64,000 nt of DNA, taken from Microcella indica (GTDB lineage: Bacteria > Actinomycetota > Actinomycetes > Actinomycetales > Microbacteriaceae). Shown here piece by piece: positions 44,393 to 53,817 of this stretch. The notes under the pieces were generated by a model. The model ran no database searches, was not told where the DNA came from, and worked only from the letters and a program-made list of their open reading frames with translations. The stretch spans positions 558,001-622,000 of the forward strand of contig NZ_CP058670.1 of NCBI RefSeq assembly GCF_013414345.1, read 5' to 3'. The translations under genes were made by a program, and so were the position numbers. How positions within the stretch are numbered: position 1 is the stretch's first letter; the number at the start of each line of letters is the position of its first letter.

Positions 44393-45361
44393 GTGAACGC
44401 CCTCCGCCGCTTCAGCCCCGCCGTGCTCGCGCAGTTGTTCTGGGCGAGCAACTTCGTCGTCGCCGACCGGGTCGTCGCCGAGTTCTCGCCGCTCGAGCTG
44501 ACGTGGCTGCGCTGGGTGGGCGCGCTGCCGATTCTGCTCGTCGTCGCGTGGTGGCTGGAGAAGCCCCGGTGGCGGGATGCCCTGCGCGAGTGGCGCCTGC
44601 ACCTCCTACAAGCCTTCCTCGGCATGGTCGCGTACACGCTCTTCCTCTACTCGGCACTCGAGTCGACGTCGCCCGTCACGGCGAGCGTCATCACGGCGCT
44701 CAACCCGGCGGTCATCGCGGTCGCGGCGGTCATCGTGCTGCACGAGCGCATCCGACGACTCGGCGTGGTGGGCATCGTCGTGTCCTTCGCCGGCGTGCTC
44801 GTCGTGATCCTCACCGGGCAGGGCCTCGATCAGGGGCTCAGCTTCTCGCCCGGCGATCTGCTCATGCTGGGCGCGATCAGCATGTGGACCGCGTACGTCA
44901 TCACGAGCCGACGCGTGTCGACCCCGCCGATCACGGCGACGACGGTGCAGGCGGGGTTGAGTGCCGTGATGCTCGTTCCCGTCGTCGCGCTACTCGGCGC
45001 GCCCGGCATCGCCGCGGGGCCGAGCGCGGGCGCGTGGTGGGGGCTCGTGTGGATCATGGTGTTCCCCTCCGCCCTCGCCTACCTGTTCTGGAACATCGCC
45101 GTAGGTCAGCTCGGCGCGTCGAAGACGGGCGTGTTCCTCAACCTCCTGCCGGTGTTCACGGCGGTCATCGCTCTCGCGTTCGGCGACGTCCTCACGATCG
45201 GGCAGGTCGTCGGCGGCGCGGTCGTGCTAGTCGGCGTGTACCTGACGACGCGGCCGGGCAGGGCGAGCGAGCCCGGCATTCCCGTTCTGCCGGAGCCGCT
45301 CGACCCGGATGCTCCGGCCGACCCCGCGCACCGGGAATGGTTCTGCATGCAGACGCATTGA
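44393..45361 (+). CDS. EamA/DMT-family transporter
   Basis: 322 residues with ten hydrophobic helices in two EamA repeats: LAQLFWASNFVVADRVVAEFSPLELTWLRW starts the first, MLGAISMWTAYVITSRRV the second. Cytosolic tail of ~35 residues rich in Pro/Asp. Expected metabolite exporter of the inner membrane; substrate unknown. The GTG start is 6 nt after TAGCCT (44381-44386), so a leaderless mRNA is likely. Confidence 0.9.
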   Translation: MNALRRFSPAVLAQLFWASNFVVADRVVAEFSPLELTWLRWVGALPILLVVAWWLEKPRWRDALREWRLHLLQAFLGMVAYTLFLYSALESTSPVTASVITALNPAVIAVAAVIVLHERIRRLGVVGIVVSFAGVLVVILTGQGLDQGLSFSPGDLLMLGAISMWTAYVITSRRVSTPPITATTVQAGLSAVMLVPVVALLGAPGIAAGPSAGAWWGLVWIMVFPSALAYLFWNIAVGQLGASKTGVFLNLLPVFTAVIALAFGDVLTIGQVVGGAVVLVGVYLTTRPGRASEPGIPVLPEPLDPDAPADPAHREWFCMQTH

Positions 45362-45368
45362 CCCCAGC

Positions 45369-46406
45369 ATGACGAAGCTCGGATTCCTCTCCTTCGGACA
45401 CTGGCAGGACGTCCCCGGCTCGCGCACGCGCACGGGCGCTGAAGTGCTGCAGCAGGCGATCGAGCTCGCGGTCGCCGCCGAGGAGGTCGGCGTCGACGGC
45501 GCGTACTTCCGCGTGCACCACTTCGCCCGCCAGCACGCCTCGCCGTGGCCGCTGCTCGCCGCCGCGGGGGCGCGCACGAGCCGCATCGAGCTCGGCACGG
45601 GCGTCATCGACCTGCGCTACGAGAACCCCCTCGCGATGGCTGAGCTCGCGGCGCAGGCCGACCTCATCGCGAGTGGACGACTGCAGCTCGGCATCAGCCG
45701 CGGGTCACCCGAGACGGTCATCGACGGCTGGCGTGCGTTCGGCTTCGAGCCTGCCGAGGGCGAGACCGATGCCGACATGGCGCGGCGCCACACCGACGTC
45801 TTCCGCCGCGCGATCGCGGGGGAGGGCTTCGCGCCCGCGAACCCGCACATGACGGGCACGTCCGCGATGCAGCCGATCCAGCCGCACGCGCCGGGGCTGA
45901 GCGACCGCATCTGGTGGGGCGCGGGCACGCGCGCGACCGCGGTGTGGACGGCCGAGCAGGGCATGAACCTCATGAGCTCGACGCTCCTCACGGAGGACAC
46001 CGGGGTTCCGTTCGACGAGCTGCAGGCGGATCAGATCGCGATGTACCGCGAGGCCTGGGCGGCGGCCGGTCATGCTCGTACGCCGCGGGTGTCGGTGAGT
46101 CGGAGCATCCTGCCGATCATCGACGAGGAGACGCAGTACTACTTCGGCATTCAGGCGCAGGGCGCGCAGAGCGACCAGGTCGGCATGCTCGACGGCTCGC
46201 GCTCGCGGTTCGGCCGCTCCTACATCGGAGCACCGGACGTGATCGCCGCGGAGCTCGCGCAGGATGCCGCCGTGCAGGCGGCCGACACGCTGCTCGTGAC
46301 GGTGCCGAACCAGCTCGGGCCGGAGTTCAACGCGCGCATCCTCGAGTCGATTACGCGCGACATCATGCCGATCGTCGACGCCGAGGTCGTACCCTCACTC
46401 GCGTGA
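45369..46406 (+). CDS. LLM-class flavin-dependent oxidoreductase
   Basis: 345 residues, bacterial-luciferase-like TIM barrel: LGFLSFGHWQDVPGSR, VDGAYFRVHHFARQHASPWPLLAAAGART, IELGTGVIDLRYENPLAMAELAAQADLIASGRLQLGISRGSPE. FMN-linked monooxygenase; substrate unknown. ATG at 45369, 8 bp after the EamA stop, so the two are probably one operon. Its stop overlaps the start of the phosphoesterase (GTGA). Confidence 0.9.
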   Translation: MTKLGFLSFGHWQDVPGSRTRTGAEVLQQAIELAVAAEEVGVDGAYFRVHHFARQHASPWPLLAAAGARTSRIELGTGVIDLRYENPLAMAELAAQADLIASGRLQLGISRGSPETVIDGWRAFGFEPAEGETDADMARRHTDVFRRAIAGEGFAPANPHMTGTSAMQPIQPHAPGLSDRIWWGAGTRATAVWTAEQGMNLMSSTLLTEDTGVPFDELQADQIAMYREAWAAAGHARTPRVSVSRSILPIIDEETQYYFGIQAQGAQSDQVGMLDGSRSRFGRSYIGAPDVIAAELAQDAAVQAADTLLVTVPNQLGPEFNARILESITRDIMPIVDAEVVPSLA

Positions 46407-46915
46407 GACTGCTGCTGCTGAGCGACACGCACCTGCCGGCGCGCGCAAAGGCTCTGCAGCCGCACGTGTGGAGCCTCGTCGACGAGGCCGACCTCGTCAT
46501 CCACGCGGGCGATTGGGTCGACGTCGCGACGCTCGACGCGCTCGAGTCGAGGGCCGCGCGCCTCGTCAGCGTCGCAGGAAACAATGACGGCGCCGAGCTG
46601 CACGCTCGGCTCGGCGAGGTCGCGCGCGTCGAGGTCGAGGGGGTACGTATCGCCGTCACCCACGAGACGGGTGCCGCCGCCGGTCGGGAGCGTCGGTGCG
46701 ATGCCCTCTTCGGCCCCGACTCGGATGCCCCCGCCGACGTGCTCGTCTTCGGCCACTCGCACATCCCGTGGGATTCGACGACCCCCGGCGGCGTGCGCCT
46801 CCTCAACCCGGGCTCGCCGACCGACCGGCGGCGGCAGCCCGTCGGCACGGTCATGACCGCGCGCATCGCCGACGGCGCGCTGCACGACGTGACCCTCGTG
46901 CCGACGCCCCGCTGA
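46403..46915 (+). CDS. YfcE/MJ0936-type metallophosphoesterase
   Basis: 170 residues from GTG at 46403. Dimetal motifs: LLLLSDTHLP, DLVIHAGDWVD, VAGNNDGAEL, VTHETG and VFGHSHIPW. A small phosphodiesterase or phosphatase, cytosolic. Last gene of the EamA-LLM-phosphoesterase series. Two adjacent hairpins follow 120 bp later. Confidence 0.92.
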   Translation: MRLLLLSDTHLPARAKALQPHVWSLVDEADLVIHAGDWVDVATLDALESRAARLVSVAGNNDGAELHARLGEVARVEVEGVRIAVTHETGAAAGRERRCDALFGPDSDAPADVLVFGHSHIPWDSTTPGGVRLLNPGSPTDRRRQPVGTVMTARIADGALHDVTLVPTPR

Positions 46916-47037
46916 CCCTCGGGTTTGCGTCGAGCAGGGCGTTCGGGACGGTGGGACCCGGCTGGCCACCCTGCGGACGGACGGTGGGTGCTTCGGGACG
47001 CCGCGCCCCTCGGGCCGCAGCGCCCATCGGGGCAGTG

Positions 47038-47069
47038 TGCCTCGCGAGGCATGTGCCGTGAGAGGCACA
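47038..47069. terminator. Two adjacent small hairpins, possible terminator
   Basis: TGCCTCGCGAGGCA (47038-47051, perfect palindrome) is followed by TGTGCC, six bases and GGCACA (47052-47069). They lie between convergent genes (phosphoesterase plus, gamma-glutamyltransferase minus) in a 256-bp gap with no gene. No T-run. Confidence 0.4.
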
Positions 47070-47171
47070 CAGGAAGAACGCGTCCCTCCTATGGTTCCGA
47101 CTGACGAGGCAGGCCGCTGGGCCGCGTGCCCGCGTCTCAAGTTGCAGCGCAGACCACCCCGGATGCCGCGC

Positions 47172-49016
47172 TCAGCGCCCGGCGGCGTACCCCTGCGCCC
47201 CGCGCGAGTTCGCCGCAGCGTAGAACCAGCCGCGCTCGGGGTCGACACCCACGCAGCTCAGGCGGCCGAGGCTCCACGGCCCCATGACCGTCACCTCGTG
47301 GCCGCGCCCCCGAAGCTCATCGATGACCGAATCGCCGAGCCGCGCCTCGACCGTGAGCGACGCCGGCTGCACCGTGCGCGGCTCGAACGACGCGACCATC
47401 GCGTCGGTGTGGAACATGGGCGCGTCGATGGCCTGCTGCGGCTCGTAGCCGCCCACGAGTCGGCGCAGCAGGTAGAGCAGCTGCCACTGGTCCTGCTGGT
47501 CTCCGCCCGGCGTGCCGAGCGCCTCGATCACGCGCCCGTCGCGCACGAGCATGGTCGGCGACAGCGTGCTGCGCGGCCGGATGCCCGGCTCCAGCCGAGA
47601 CGGAGCATCCTCGTCGAGCCACGCCATCTGCAGGCGCGTGCCCAGGCAGAAGCCCAGCGCAGGAATCGTGGGCGACGACTGCAGCCAGCCGCCCGAGGGC
47701 GTGGCCGAGATCATCGTGCCGTACCGGTCGACCACGTCGAGGTGGCACGTGTCGCCGCGCTGGCGCCCCGCGCGGTCGAGCGTCGGCTCGCCCGAGCCGG
47801 GCAGGGGAGTGGCGGCAGTGTCGCCCGGCGATCGCACGGGCGGCATCCACGGCGAGCGGCCGCCGGGGTGCCCGGGGCGCACCTCGCGCGACGCGGTCTC
47901 GCCGATCAGCGCGGCGCGCTCGGCGGCGTACGACGCGCTCAGCAGTTCGGCGAGTGGCACGTCCGTCTGGGCGGGGTCGCCGTACCAGGCGTCGCGGTCG
48001 GCGAGGGCGAGCTTGAGAGCCTCGGTGATGGTGTGCACGCCGAGCGCTGTGGAGGGGTCGAGCACTGCGTCGCCGTGCGTCGCGACGCGCGCCTCGAGGA
48101 TGGCGAGCGCCTGCAGCAGCACGGGCCCCTGGCTCCACGGGCCGGCCTTGACCACCTCGACGCCGCGGAAGGTCAGCGCGACGGGCGCCTCCTCGGCGGG
48201 CGCGTAGGCGGCGAGATCCGCCGCGGTGACCACGCCGGGCAGCGCCCCGCCGAGCGAGTGCTGCACGGGCTCGCGCACGAACTCCTCGACCGAGGCGCCG
48301 ACCTCCCGGTTCCACCAGTCGATCGCGGCGCGCACGCGCGACTCGCGGCTGCTGCCGGCACCCGACGAGGGCGCCTCGCCCGCACCCATGAGGCGCGCGA
48401 GCACCGCGGCCCACGGCTCGTTGGTGATCATGTCGCCGGGTTCGGGAATCTTGCCGCCGGGCATCCACTGCGCAGCGGAGGTCGGCCAGTGCGCCTCGAA
48501 CAGCGGGGCCACAGCGGTGATCACCCGCACCACGCTCTCGTGCACGGGGTGCCCGTCGCGCGCGTAGCCGAGGGCGGGAGCGAGCACGTCGGCCAGCTCC
48601 CACGTGCCGCGCGTCTCGAGCAGGTGAAGCCACGCGACTACCGAGCCGGGCACGGCGGCCGCGAGCGGCCCCGCACCGGGAATCTCGTCGAGCCCCAGCG
48701 AGCGGTAGCGCTCGATGGTCGCGGCGGCGGGCGCGGCACCCTGACCGGCGAGGACGAAGGGATGCTCGCCCACGGGCGCGACGAGCGCCGTGAGGTCCCC
48801 GCCCGGCCCGTTGAGGTGCGGCTCGACCACGTGCAGCACGAAGGCTGCGGCCACGGCGGCGTCGACGGCGGTGCCGCCCCGCTCGAGCACCGACTGCGCG
48901 GTGCCGGTGGCGAGCCAGTGCGTACTCGCCGCCATGCCGAACGTTCCCCGCAGCTCGGGGCGCGTGCGGTCGGAGGGCGCCGGGGTGAACGCGGGGGAGG
49001 GGGAGTCGGCGGTCAT
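47172..49016 (-). CDS. Gamma-glutamyltransferase family protein
   Basis: 614 residues. Ntn-hydrolase precursor: the N-terminal subunit begins GTFGMAASTHWLATGTAQSVLERGGTAVDAAVAAAFVLHVVEPHLNGPGGD, and the autocleavage Thr423 is in RGDTCHLDVVDRYG, then TPSGGWLQSSP. After self-cleavage it would transfer or hydrolyse gamma-glutamyl groups. No signal peptide is evident, so this could be a cytosolic relative rather than the periplasmic glutathione enzyme. It ends 17 bp after the cell-wall gene at 49034 starts its 3' side. Confidence 0.9.
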   Translation of the reverse strand: MTADSPSPAFTPAPSDRTRPELRGTFGMAASTHWLATGTAQSVLERGGTAVDAAVAAAFVLHVVEPHLNGPGGDLTALVAPVGEHPFVLAGQGAAPAAATIERYRSLGLDEIPGAGPLAAAVPGSVVAWLHLLETRGTWELADVLAPALGYARDGHPVHESVVRVITAVAPLFEAHWPTSAAQWMPGGKIPEPGDMITNEPWAAVLARLMGAGEAPSSGAGSSRESRVRAAIDWWNREVGASVEEFVREPVQHSLGGALPGVVTAADLAAYAPAEEAPVALTFRGVEVVKAGPWSQGPVLLQALAILEARVATHGDAVLDPSTALGVHTITEALKLALADRDAWYGDPAQTDVPLAELLSASYAAERAALIGETASREVRPGHPGGRSPWMPPVRSPGDTAATPLPGSGEPTLDRAGRQRGDTCHLDVVDRYGTMISATPSGGWLQSSPTIPALGFCLGTRLQMAWLDEDAPSRLEPGIRPRSTLSPTMLVRDGRVIEALGTPGGDQQDQWQLLYLLRRLVGGYEPQQAIDAPMFHTDAMVASFEPRTVQPASLTVEARLGDSVIDELRGRGHEVTVMGPWSLGRLSCVGVDPERGWFYAAANSRGAQGYAAGR

Positions 49017-49033
49017 GCTCCCACGCTAGGCGC

Positions 49034-50689
49034 TCAGTAGCGCGGCGCGGCCGGCTGGCCGTAGAACTGCTCGAGCGTGCGGCGGCCGCTCGCGGCGTAG
49101 TCGGCGGCGAGCGTCTCCCCGACGTAACGGAAGTGCCATGACTCGTACTCGTACCCCGTGACGCTCGTGGTGCCCTGCTCGTAGCGCAGGATGTAGCCGT
49201 ACTTCCACGAGTTGGCGGCCAGCCAGCGCCCCTGGCGGGTGGCGCCCAGGCACGTGTACGAGCCGCAGTTGGAGGCCCCGATGGGGTACAGGTCGGCGGC
49301 GAGCCCCGTCTGGTGCTCGCTGTGCCCCGGTCGTGCGACGTACAGGTCGGCGTACGTCTGGCCGCGCGTGCGGACGGCGTTGTTGTAGATCGCCGCCTGG
49401 GAGGACGCGGGCCGGTAGCCGCTCGTGAGCCCCACACTCCCCGCGCCCGCCGCGCGCACTCCCGCGTACATGCGCTCGAGGGCCGCCGCCGCATCCGATC
49501 GCAGCAGGTAGGAGCCGCTGCTGGGAATCGAGGGGCGACGCAGGCTGCTCGGCACGTAGCTCGTCGGAATTCCGTTGCGCTTGTTCACGAGCACCCACAG
49601 TGAGGATGCTGAGCTCAGGCTTCGGCACTGCTCGAGTCGCTCGACGCCCGGGCTGAGGGCGCCCGGCCCGCCGACGAGGGTGCGCGTCGTGATGGCGCTC
49701 GAGCCCAGGGCGCTGCGCACGGAGCTGGGGGCGCAGTAGGGGAGCGAGAGGTACAGCGGCAGGTTCTCGCGCGCGGCGAGGACGGAGATGGAGAGGGCGT
49801 CGGCGAAGCTCGTGCCGGAGGCGATGAGCACGCGGGGCGCGCTCGTGCCGAACGCCGACTCCGAGATCGCGCGCGCCGTGGCGTAGCGGTCGGCGCCGGC
49901 GGCGCGCTGCACCTGGCTCGAGCCCAGCTCGGAACTCAGCTCCGATGCGATGCCGCGGGAGACGACGCTCGTGCCGCCGACGAGCACGACCGAGGTCGTG
50001 CCGAGGTCGCGCAGCAGCCGCAGAGCGGCGCGGTCGAGTCGCGAGCCGTTGCCGCGCACGATGAGCACGGGCGCTCCCGCGGAGCCCGCGGCGGGGCCGG
50101 CGGCGAGGGCGTCGGGGAAGCTCGCGCCCGTGGCGACGAACACGGTGTCGGCACTGCTGAAGACGGAGCGCACGAGCAGCTCAGCGGTCGCGTAGCGGTC
50201 GGCGCCGCCGATGCGCTCGACGGGCGCGATGGCGTCGGCGGCCCTCGCGACCGACGACGAGATCGCGCTCGTGCCGCCGACGACGACGATGCGATCGGGG
50301 TCGAGACGTCGCAGCTCGTCGGAGACGACGCGCGGCAGGCTGCGCGAGGCGGTGAGCAGCAGACCCCCGCCGGCGGCCGCCGCGACGGGGCCGGCAACGA
50401 TCGCGTCGGGGAAGTTCTCGCCCGCGACGAGATACACGACGTCGGGGGTGTCGGGGCCGGGGAAGGTCGCGACGCTCGCCGCCACGGAGGTCGCGTAGCG
50501 GTCGGCGCCGCTGATGCGCTCGGTCGTCGCGGCGGCGGGCGAGACGGTCGACGTCACAGGCGGCGTCGAGCCGAGTGAGGTCGGCACGGCGGGGCGCTCC
50601 GCTTGAGCGGGGGCCGCAGCCGCGAGCACGATGCCCGCGCCGGCGAGGAGGGCGAGGGCTGTGGCGGCGCGAGGGCGGAGGCCGAGCAT
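49034..50689 (-). CDS. Secreted CWB2 repeat - VanY D-Ala-D-Ala carboxypeptidase
   Basis: 551 residues. Signal peptide about 1-30 (ALALLAGAGIVLAAAAPAQA). Three cell-wall-binding repeat 2 modules follow, each starting R-(I/A)-x-GADRYATA and containing VVVGGTSAISSSV-like strands (about residues 57-340). The C-terminal VanY domain (about 400-535) has SGYRPASSQAAIYNNAV, the zinc ligands in GHSEHQTGLAADLYP and YESWHFRYVG. It would trim peptidoglycan stem peptides while bound to the wall. It diverges from ychF across 90 bp. Confidence 0.93.
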   Translation of the reverse strand: MLGLRPRAATALALLAGAGIVLAAAAPAQAERPAVPTSLGSTPPVTSTVSPAAATTERISGADRYATSVAASVATFPGPDTPDVVYLVAGENFPDAIVAGPVAAAAGGGLLLTASRSLPRVVSDELRRLDPDRIVVVGGTSAISSSVARAADAIAPVERIGGADRYATAELLVRSVFSSADTVFVATGASFPDALAAGPAAGSAGAPVLIVRGNGSRLDRAALRLLRDLGTTSVVLVGGTSVVSRGIASELSSELGSSQVQRAAGADRYATARAISESAFGTSAPRVLIASGTSFADALSISVLAARENLPLYLSLPYCAPSSVRSALGSSAITTRTLVGGPGALSPGVERLEQCRSLSSASSLWVLVNKRNGIPTSYVPSSLRRPSIPSSGSYLLRSDAAAALERMYAGVRAAGAGSVGLTSGYRPASSQAAIYNNAVRTRGQTYADLYVARPGHSEHQTGLAADLYPIGASNCGSYTCLGATRQGRWLAANSWKYGYILRYEQGTTSVTGYEYESWHFRYVGETLAADYAASGRRTLEQFYGQPAAPRY

Positions 50690-50765
50690 CCCTCGATGCT
50701 ACCGACGGCGAGGGCAGCTCTCCAGGCCCGCCCTCGATCGGCGCTCTCGGCTCAGCGGTCGCCGG

Positions 50766-50771
50766 TAGGCT
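50766..50771 (+). promoter_or_regulatory. Leaderless-type -10 box of ychF
   Basis: TAGGCT, then 8 nt, then the GTG start of ychF. No ribosome site is present in between. Confidence 0.55.
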
Positions 50772-50779
50772 GAACCCCC

Positions 50780-51868
50780 GTGGCTCTCACTATCGGCATC
50801 GTCGGCCTGCCCAACGTCGGCAAGTCCACCCTCTTCAACGCGCTCACCGAGAACGACGTGCTCGCGGCGAACTACCCGTTCGCCACGATCGACCCGAACG
50901 TGGGTGTCGTCGAGCTGCCCGACGAGCGTCTCACGGTGCTCGCGGAGATCTTCGGCAGCGAGCGCATCCTGCCCGCCACTCTGTCGTTCGTCGACATCGC
51001 GGGCATCGTGAAGGGCGCGAGCGAGGGCGAGGGTCTCGGCAACCAGTTCTTGGCGAACATTCGCGAGTCTGACGCGATCGCGCAGGTCGTGCGCGCCTTC
51101 ACCGACAGCGACGTCGTGCACGTCGCGGGCGGCGTCGACCCGGCGAGCGACATGGAGACGATCAACACCGAGCTCATGCTCGCCGACCTGCAGACGCTCG
51201 AGAAGGCCCTTCCTCGCTATGAGAAGGAGCTGCGCGGCAAGAAGCTCGACCCGGCTGTCCTGGATGCGGCCCTCGCCGCGAAGGCCCACCTCGAGGCCGG
51301 GCGCACGCTCTCCGCAGCCGGGTTCGACGCCTCCCCGATCCGCGAGCTCGGCCTGCTGAGCGCGAAGCCGTTCATCTACGTGTTCAACGTCGACGAGGGC
51401 GTGCTCGGCGACCGAGCCCGCATGGACGAGCTCGCTGCGCTCGTCGCGCCCGCGCAAGCCGTGTTCCTCGACGCGAAGATCGAGAGCGAGCTCATCGGGC
51501 TCGACCCGGACGACGCGGCGGAGCTGCTGGAGTCGACGGGCCAGACGGAGAGCGGGCTCTCGCAGCTCGCGCGTATCGGCTTCGACACGCTCGGCCTGCA
51601 GACCTACCTCACGGCGGGCCCGAAGGAGTCGCGCGCCTGGACGATCGGCAAGGGCTGGAAGGCGCCGCAGGCCGCCGGGGTCATCCACACCGACTTCGAG
51701 AAGGGCTTCATCAAGGCCGAGATCATCGGTTTCGACGACCTCGTCGCGTGCGGCTCGGTGGCGGAGGCCCGCGCGAAGGGCAAGGCCCGCATCGAGGGCA
51801 AGGACTACGTCATGCAGGACGGCGACGTGGTCGAGTTCCGCTTCCAAGCAACATCTGGTCAGAAATAG
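50780..51868 (+). CDS. ychF: Redox-regulated ribosome-associated ATPase YchF
   Basis: 362 residues. Obg-related P-loop protein: G1 GIVGLPNVGKSTLFNAL, switch NYPFATIDPNVG, G3 DIAGIVKGASEGEGLGNQFLANIRE and the NVDE in FIYVFNVDE (NxxE in place of NKxD, giving ATP preference), a coiled coil, and a C-terminal TGS domain (GWKAPQAAGVIHTDFEKGFIKAEIIGF). Universal and normally vertically inherited. Its last bases are followed at 110 bp by the second IS copy. Confidence 0.97.
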   Translation: MALTIGIVGLPNVGKSTLFNALTENDVLAANYPFATIDPNVGVVELPDERLTVLAEIFGSERILPATLSFVDIAGIVKGASEGEGLGNQFLANIRESDAIAQVVRAFTDSDVVHVAGGVDPASDMETINTELMLADLQTLEKALPRYEKELRGKKLDPAVLDAALAAKAHLEAGRTLSAAGFDASPIRELGLLSAKPFIYVFNVDEGVLGDRARMDELAALVAPAQAVFLDAKIESELIGLDPDDAAELLESTGQTESGLSQLARIGFDTLGLQTYLTAGPKESRAWTIGKGWKAPQAAGVIHTDFEKGFIKAEIIGFDDLVACGSVAEARAKGKARIEGKDYVMQDGDVVEFRFQATSGQK

Positions 51869-51999
51869 GCCGCGGATTGTGAGCGGGCCTGCAGAACCCG
51901 GTCAATGGTCCACATGACTGACCGATCGAAGCGAACCTGGCAAGTGGTTCGACACAAACATGCGTCGAGCGGGAGAGTGAATCGGCCTGACTTTCGTTC

Positions 52000-52925
52000 C
52001 TATCGGGAGCCTTGTCCGGCGGGTGCCGGTTGGGCTGATTCGAGGTCAGCGTAGTACGCCTGCTCGACCTCAAGTGGGGTGCGCATGTCGAGCTCGCCGT
52101 GGAGGCGAGCGTTGTTCCACCACCACACGTATTCGAGGGTCGCGAGCTCGACCGCTCGACGGTTCGCCACGGCCCGCGCTGACGGATCAGTTCCGTCTTG
52201 TAGAGTCCGTTCACGGCCTCAGCGAGGGCGTTATCAAAGGAATCGCCGACGGTCCCCGTCGAGGGTTTCGCGCCGAGTTCTTCGATGCGGTCGGTGTAGA
52301 CCACGGCGAGTTAGTTCGACCTGTGATCGGCATGGTGGATCAGCCCGTCGAGTCGACCACCGGCGGCCCATGCGGCCATGTCGAGCGCCTGCAACGGCAG
52401 GATGTCGGATCTCAGTGTCGACGCGACGTTCCAGCCGACGATGCGACGCGAGTAGACATCGGTGACGAACGCGACGTAGGCGAACCCTGACCACGTCGCA
52501 ACGTAGGTCACGTCGGCGACCCAGAGACGGCGTGGGCCAGGGGCCGTGAACCGGCGCTGCACGAGATCCTTCGGCTTCTCCACCGTCGGATCGGACTTCG
52601 TCGTGAACACCTTCTTGGATCGCTTCACGCCTCGCACGCCGGCGAGCCGCATGAGCCGTTCAGTTTGATCGCGACCGATGCCCCACCCTTGCCGGCGCAG
52701 GAGCGCGTGCATCTTCCGTCGCCCATAAACGCCGTAGTTCTCCGCGTGCAGCCGCGCAACCTCGGGCACGAGCAGATCATCACGCAACTGCCGAGCGGAC
52801 GGCGCTCGGCCCGCCGCAGCGCGATAGCCGCGCGAGGTCAGGAATCCTCTCACTGCCGGCCGCAGGACCTGGCAGATGAGCTCGACCCCGAAACGATCCC
52901 GATGCTCGTTGATGAACCGGATCAT
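52000..52925 (-). pseudogene. IS3-family transposase OrfB, nonsense plus frameshift (copy 2)
   Basis: As in copy 1 up to LIHHADHRSN, where TAC has become TAA (minus strand, near 52,311), cutting the product at 204 residues before the last catalytic Glu. The distal part also has the one-base loss after RGPWRTVE. Not functional. Confidence 0.88.
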
Positions 52926-53152
52926 CTCGTCGAGGGGTGGTCGAGCTCCTTCGCGAAAAAGATGCTCGCAGCCTTGAGGATCTCATTCGCCTTTCGCAAC
53001 TCCGAGACCTCCTTCTGCAATCGCTTGATCTCAGCCGCTGCATCGGTCGTCACCCCGGCGTCGACCTCGTATCGGCGTTGCCACAGCCGCAGCGTCTCCG
53101 CGAGCATCCGCAACGCCCGCTCACGCATCTCCGGCGAATACTTCCTGTTCAT
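52922..53152 (-). pseudogene. IS3-family transposase OrfA with 72-bp deletion (copy 2)
   Basis: 76 residues; relative to copy 1 the 24 residues RPSHPTMM...MSPET, including the first part of the helix-turn-helix, are missing. In copy 1 the lost segment is bordered by GCGTCTC direct repeats, and one GCGTCTC remains here, so slippage is the likely cause. In frame but without DNA-binding domain. Confidence 0.88.
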
Positions 53153-53215
53153 CGTGTTCCATCCTTACTTGAAGAACGGAACGAAAGTCAGGCCGATTCA
53201 TTTCGAGGCCCGAAC

Positions 53216-53478
53216 GATGACGCACATGCTGGTTGTGGAAGATGCGACCGCCAGTCGTGACTGGTAGGTCAAGGTCTTGGGCGCCTCCGTGTATGGAGAG
53301 TACGGAGGCACGTCGGTGGTGCTGGATCTGCTCGGGAACTGGCTGTTGCTCGTCACCGGGGGCGAACCGAGCCCGGAGAAGCCGACCGTCACGTTGGCCC
53401 CGCCGGGTGATCCCGATCACGTCAGCTCACAGCTCATCTTCCGAGTCGATGACTGTCAGGGAACATACGACATGCTCA
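53216..53478 (+). pseudogene. VOC-family protein, nonsense-mutated and truncated
   Basis: MTHMLVVEDATASRDW, an in-frame TAG where Tyr is usual, then VKVLGASVYGEYGGTSVVLDLLGNWLLLVTGG and VSSQLIFRVDDCQGTYDMLSA, the pattern of a glyoxalase-like domain. Similarity ends at ~53,478 and the C-terminal third is missing. It lies directly behind the IS end. Unless the TAG is read through it is dead. Confidence 0.75.
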
Positions 53479-53595
53479 GCGCACTTCCCGCGCAAGCAGC
53501 CGTTTGCGGTCGTTGCGCCCGTCGACCTCTTCGGGAATGAGCCACCAGAGCCACCCGACCAGGAAGTCGCCGAGGAGGCTGAACACGAAGCTCAC
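53476..53595 (-). CDS. Possible 39-residue membrane peptide
   Basis: From GTG at 53595: MSFVFSLLGDFLVGWLWWLI, then a charged tail PEEVDGRNDRKRLLAREVR. One hydrophobic helix followed by a basic end gives a plausible small membrane protein. Only a weak AGGA precedes the start. It starts where VOC similarity ends, so it may be a gene fragment brought in by the same rearrangement. Confidence 0.3.
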   Translation of the reverse strand: MSFVFSLLGDFLVGWLWWLIPEEVDGRNDRKRLLAREVR

Positions 53596-53817
53596 TCGAC
53601 CATCCTGGCACTCGGATCGCGCAACCACGAGAACTGGTGTTGTGTGCCCCTGCAGTGACTATGGAGTCGCGCAGAGGTTGGGACCCGCCTTCACGCTCCA
53701 AGAATCAAAGTTCACACGATCGGGTCTGTCCGTGGTGCCGGATAGCCTGACCTGTGTGGTGGCTCGAACGCTGATCCGGCTAGCAGTTGAATCGAGACGA
53801 TCGAAGCGAGGTTCTGC

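Larger units (their letters stand above)
51978..53200 (-). mobile_element. IS3-family insertion sequence, copy 2 (1223 bp, decayed)
   Basis: Same 23-bp ends (TGAATCGGCCTGACTTTC...) as 35584-36878 and near-identical sequence, same orientation. Three defects: the orfB frameshift shared with copy 1, a new TAA in orfB, and a 72-bp deletion in orfA. Flanks (GAGAG left, TTTCG right) show no target duplication. It separates ychF from a block of broken accessory genes. Confidence 0.9.
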
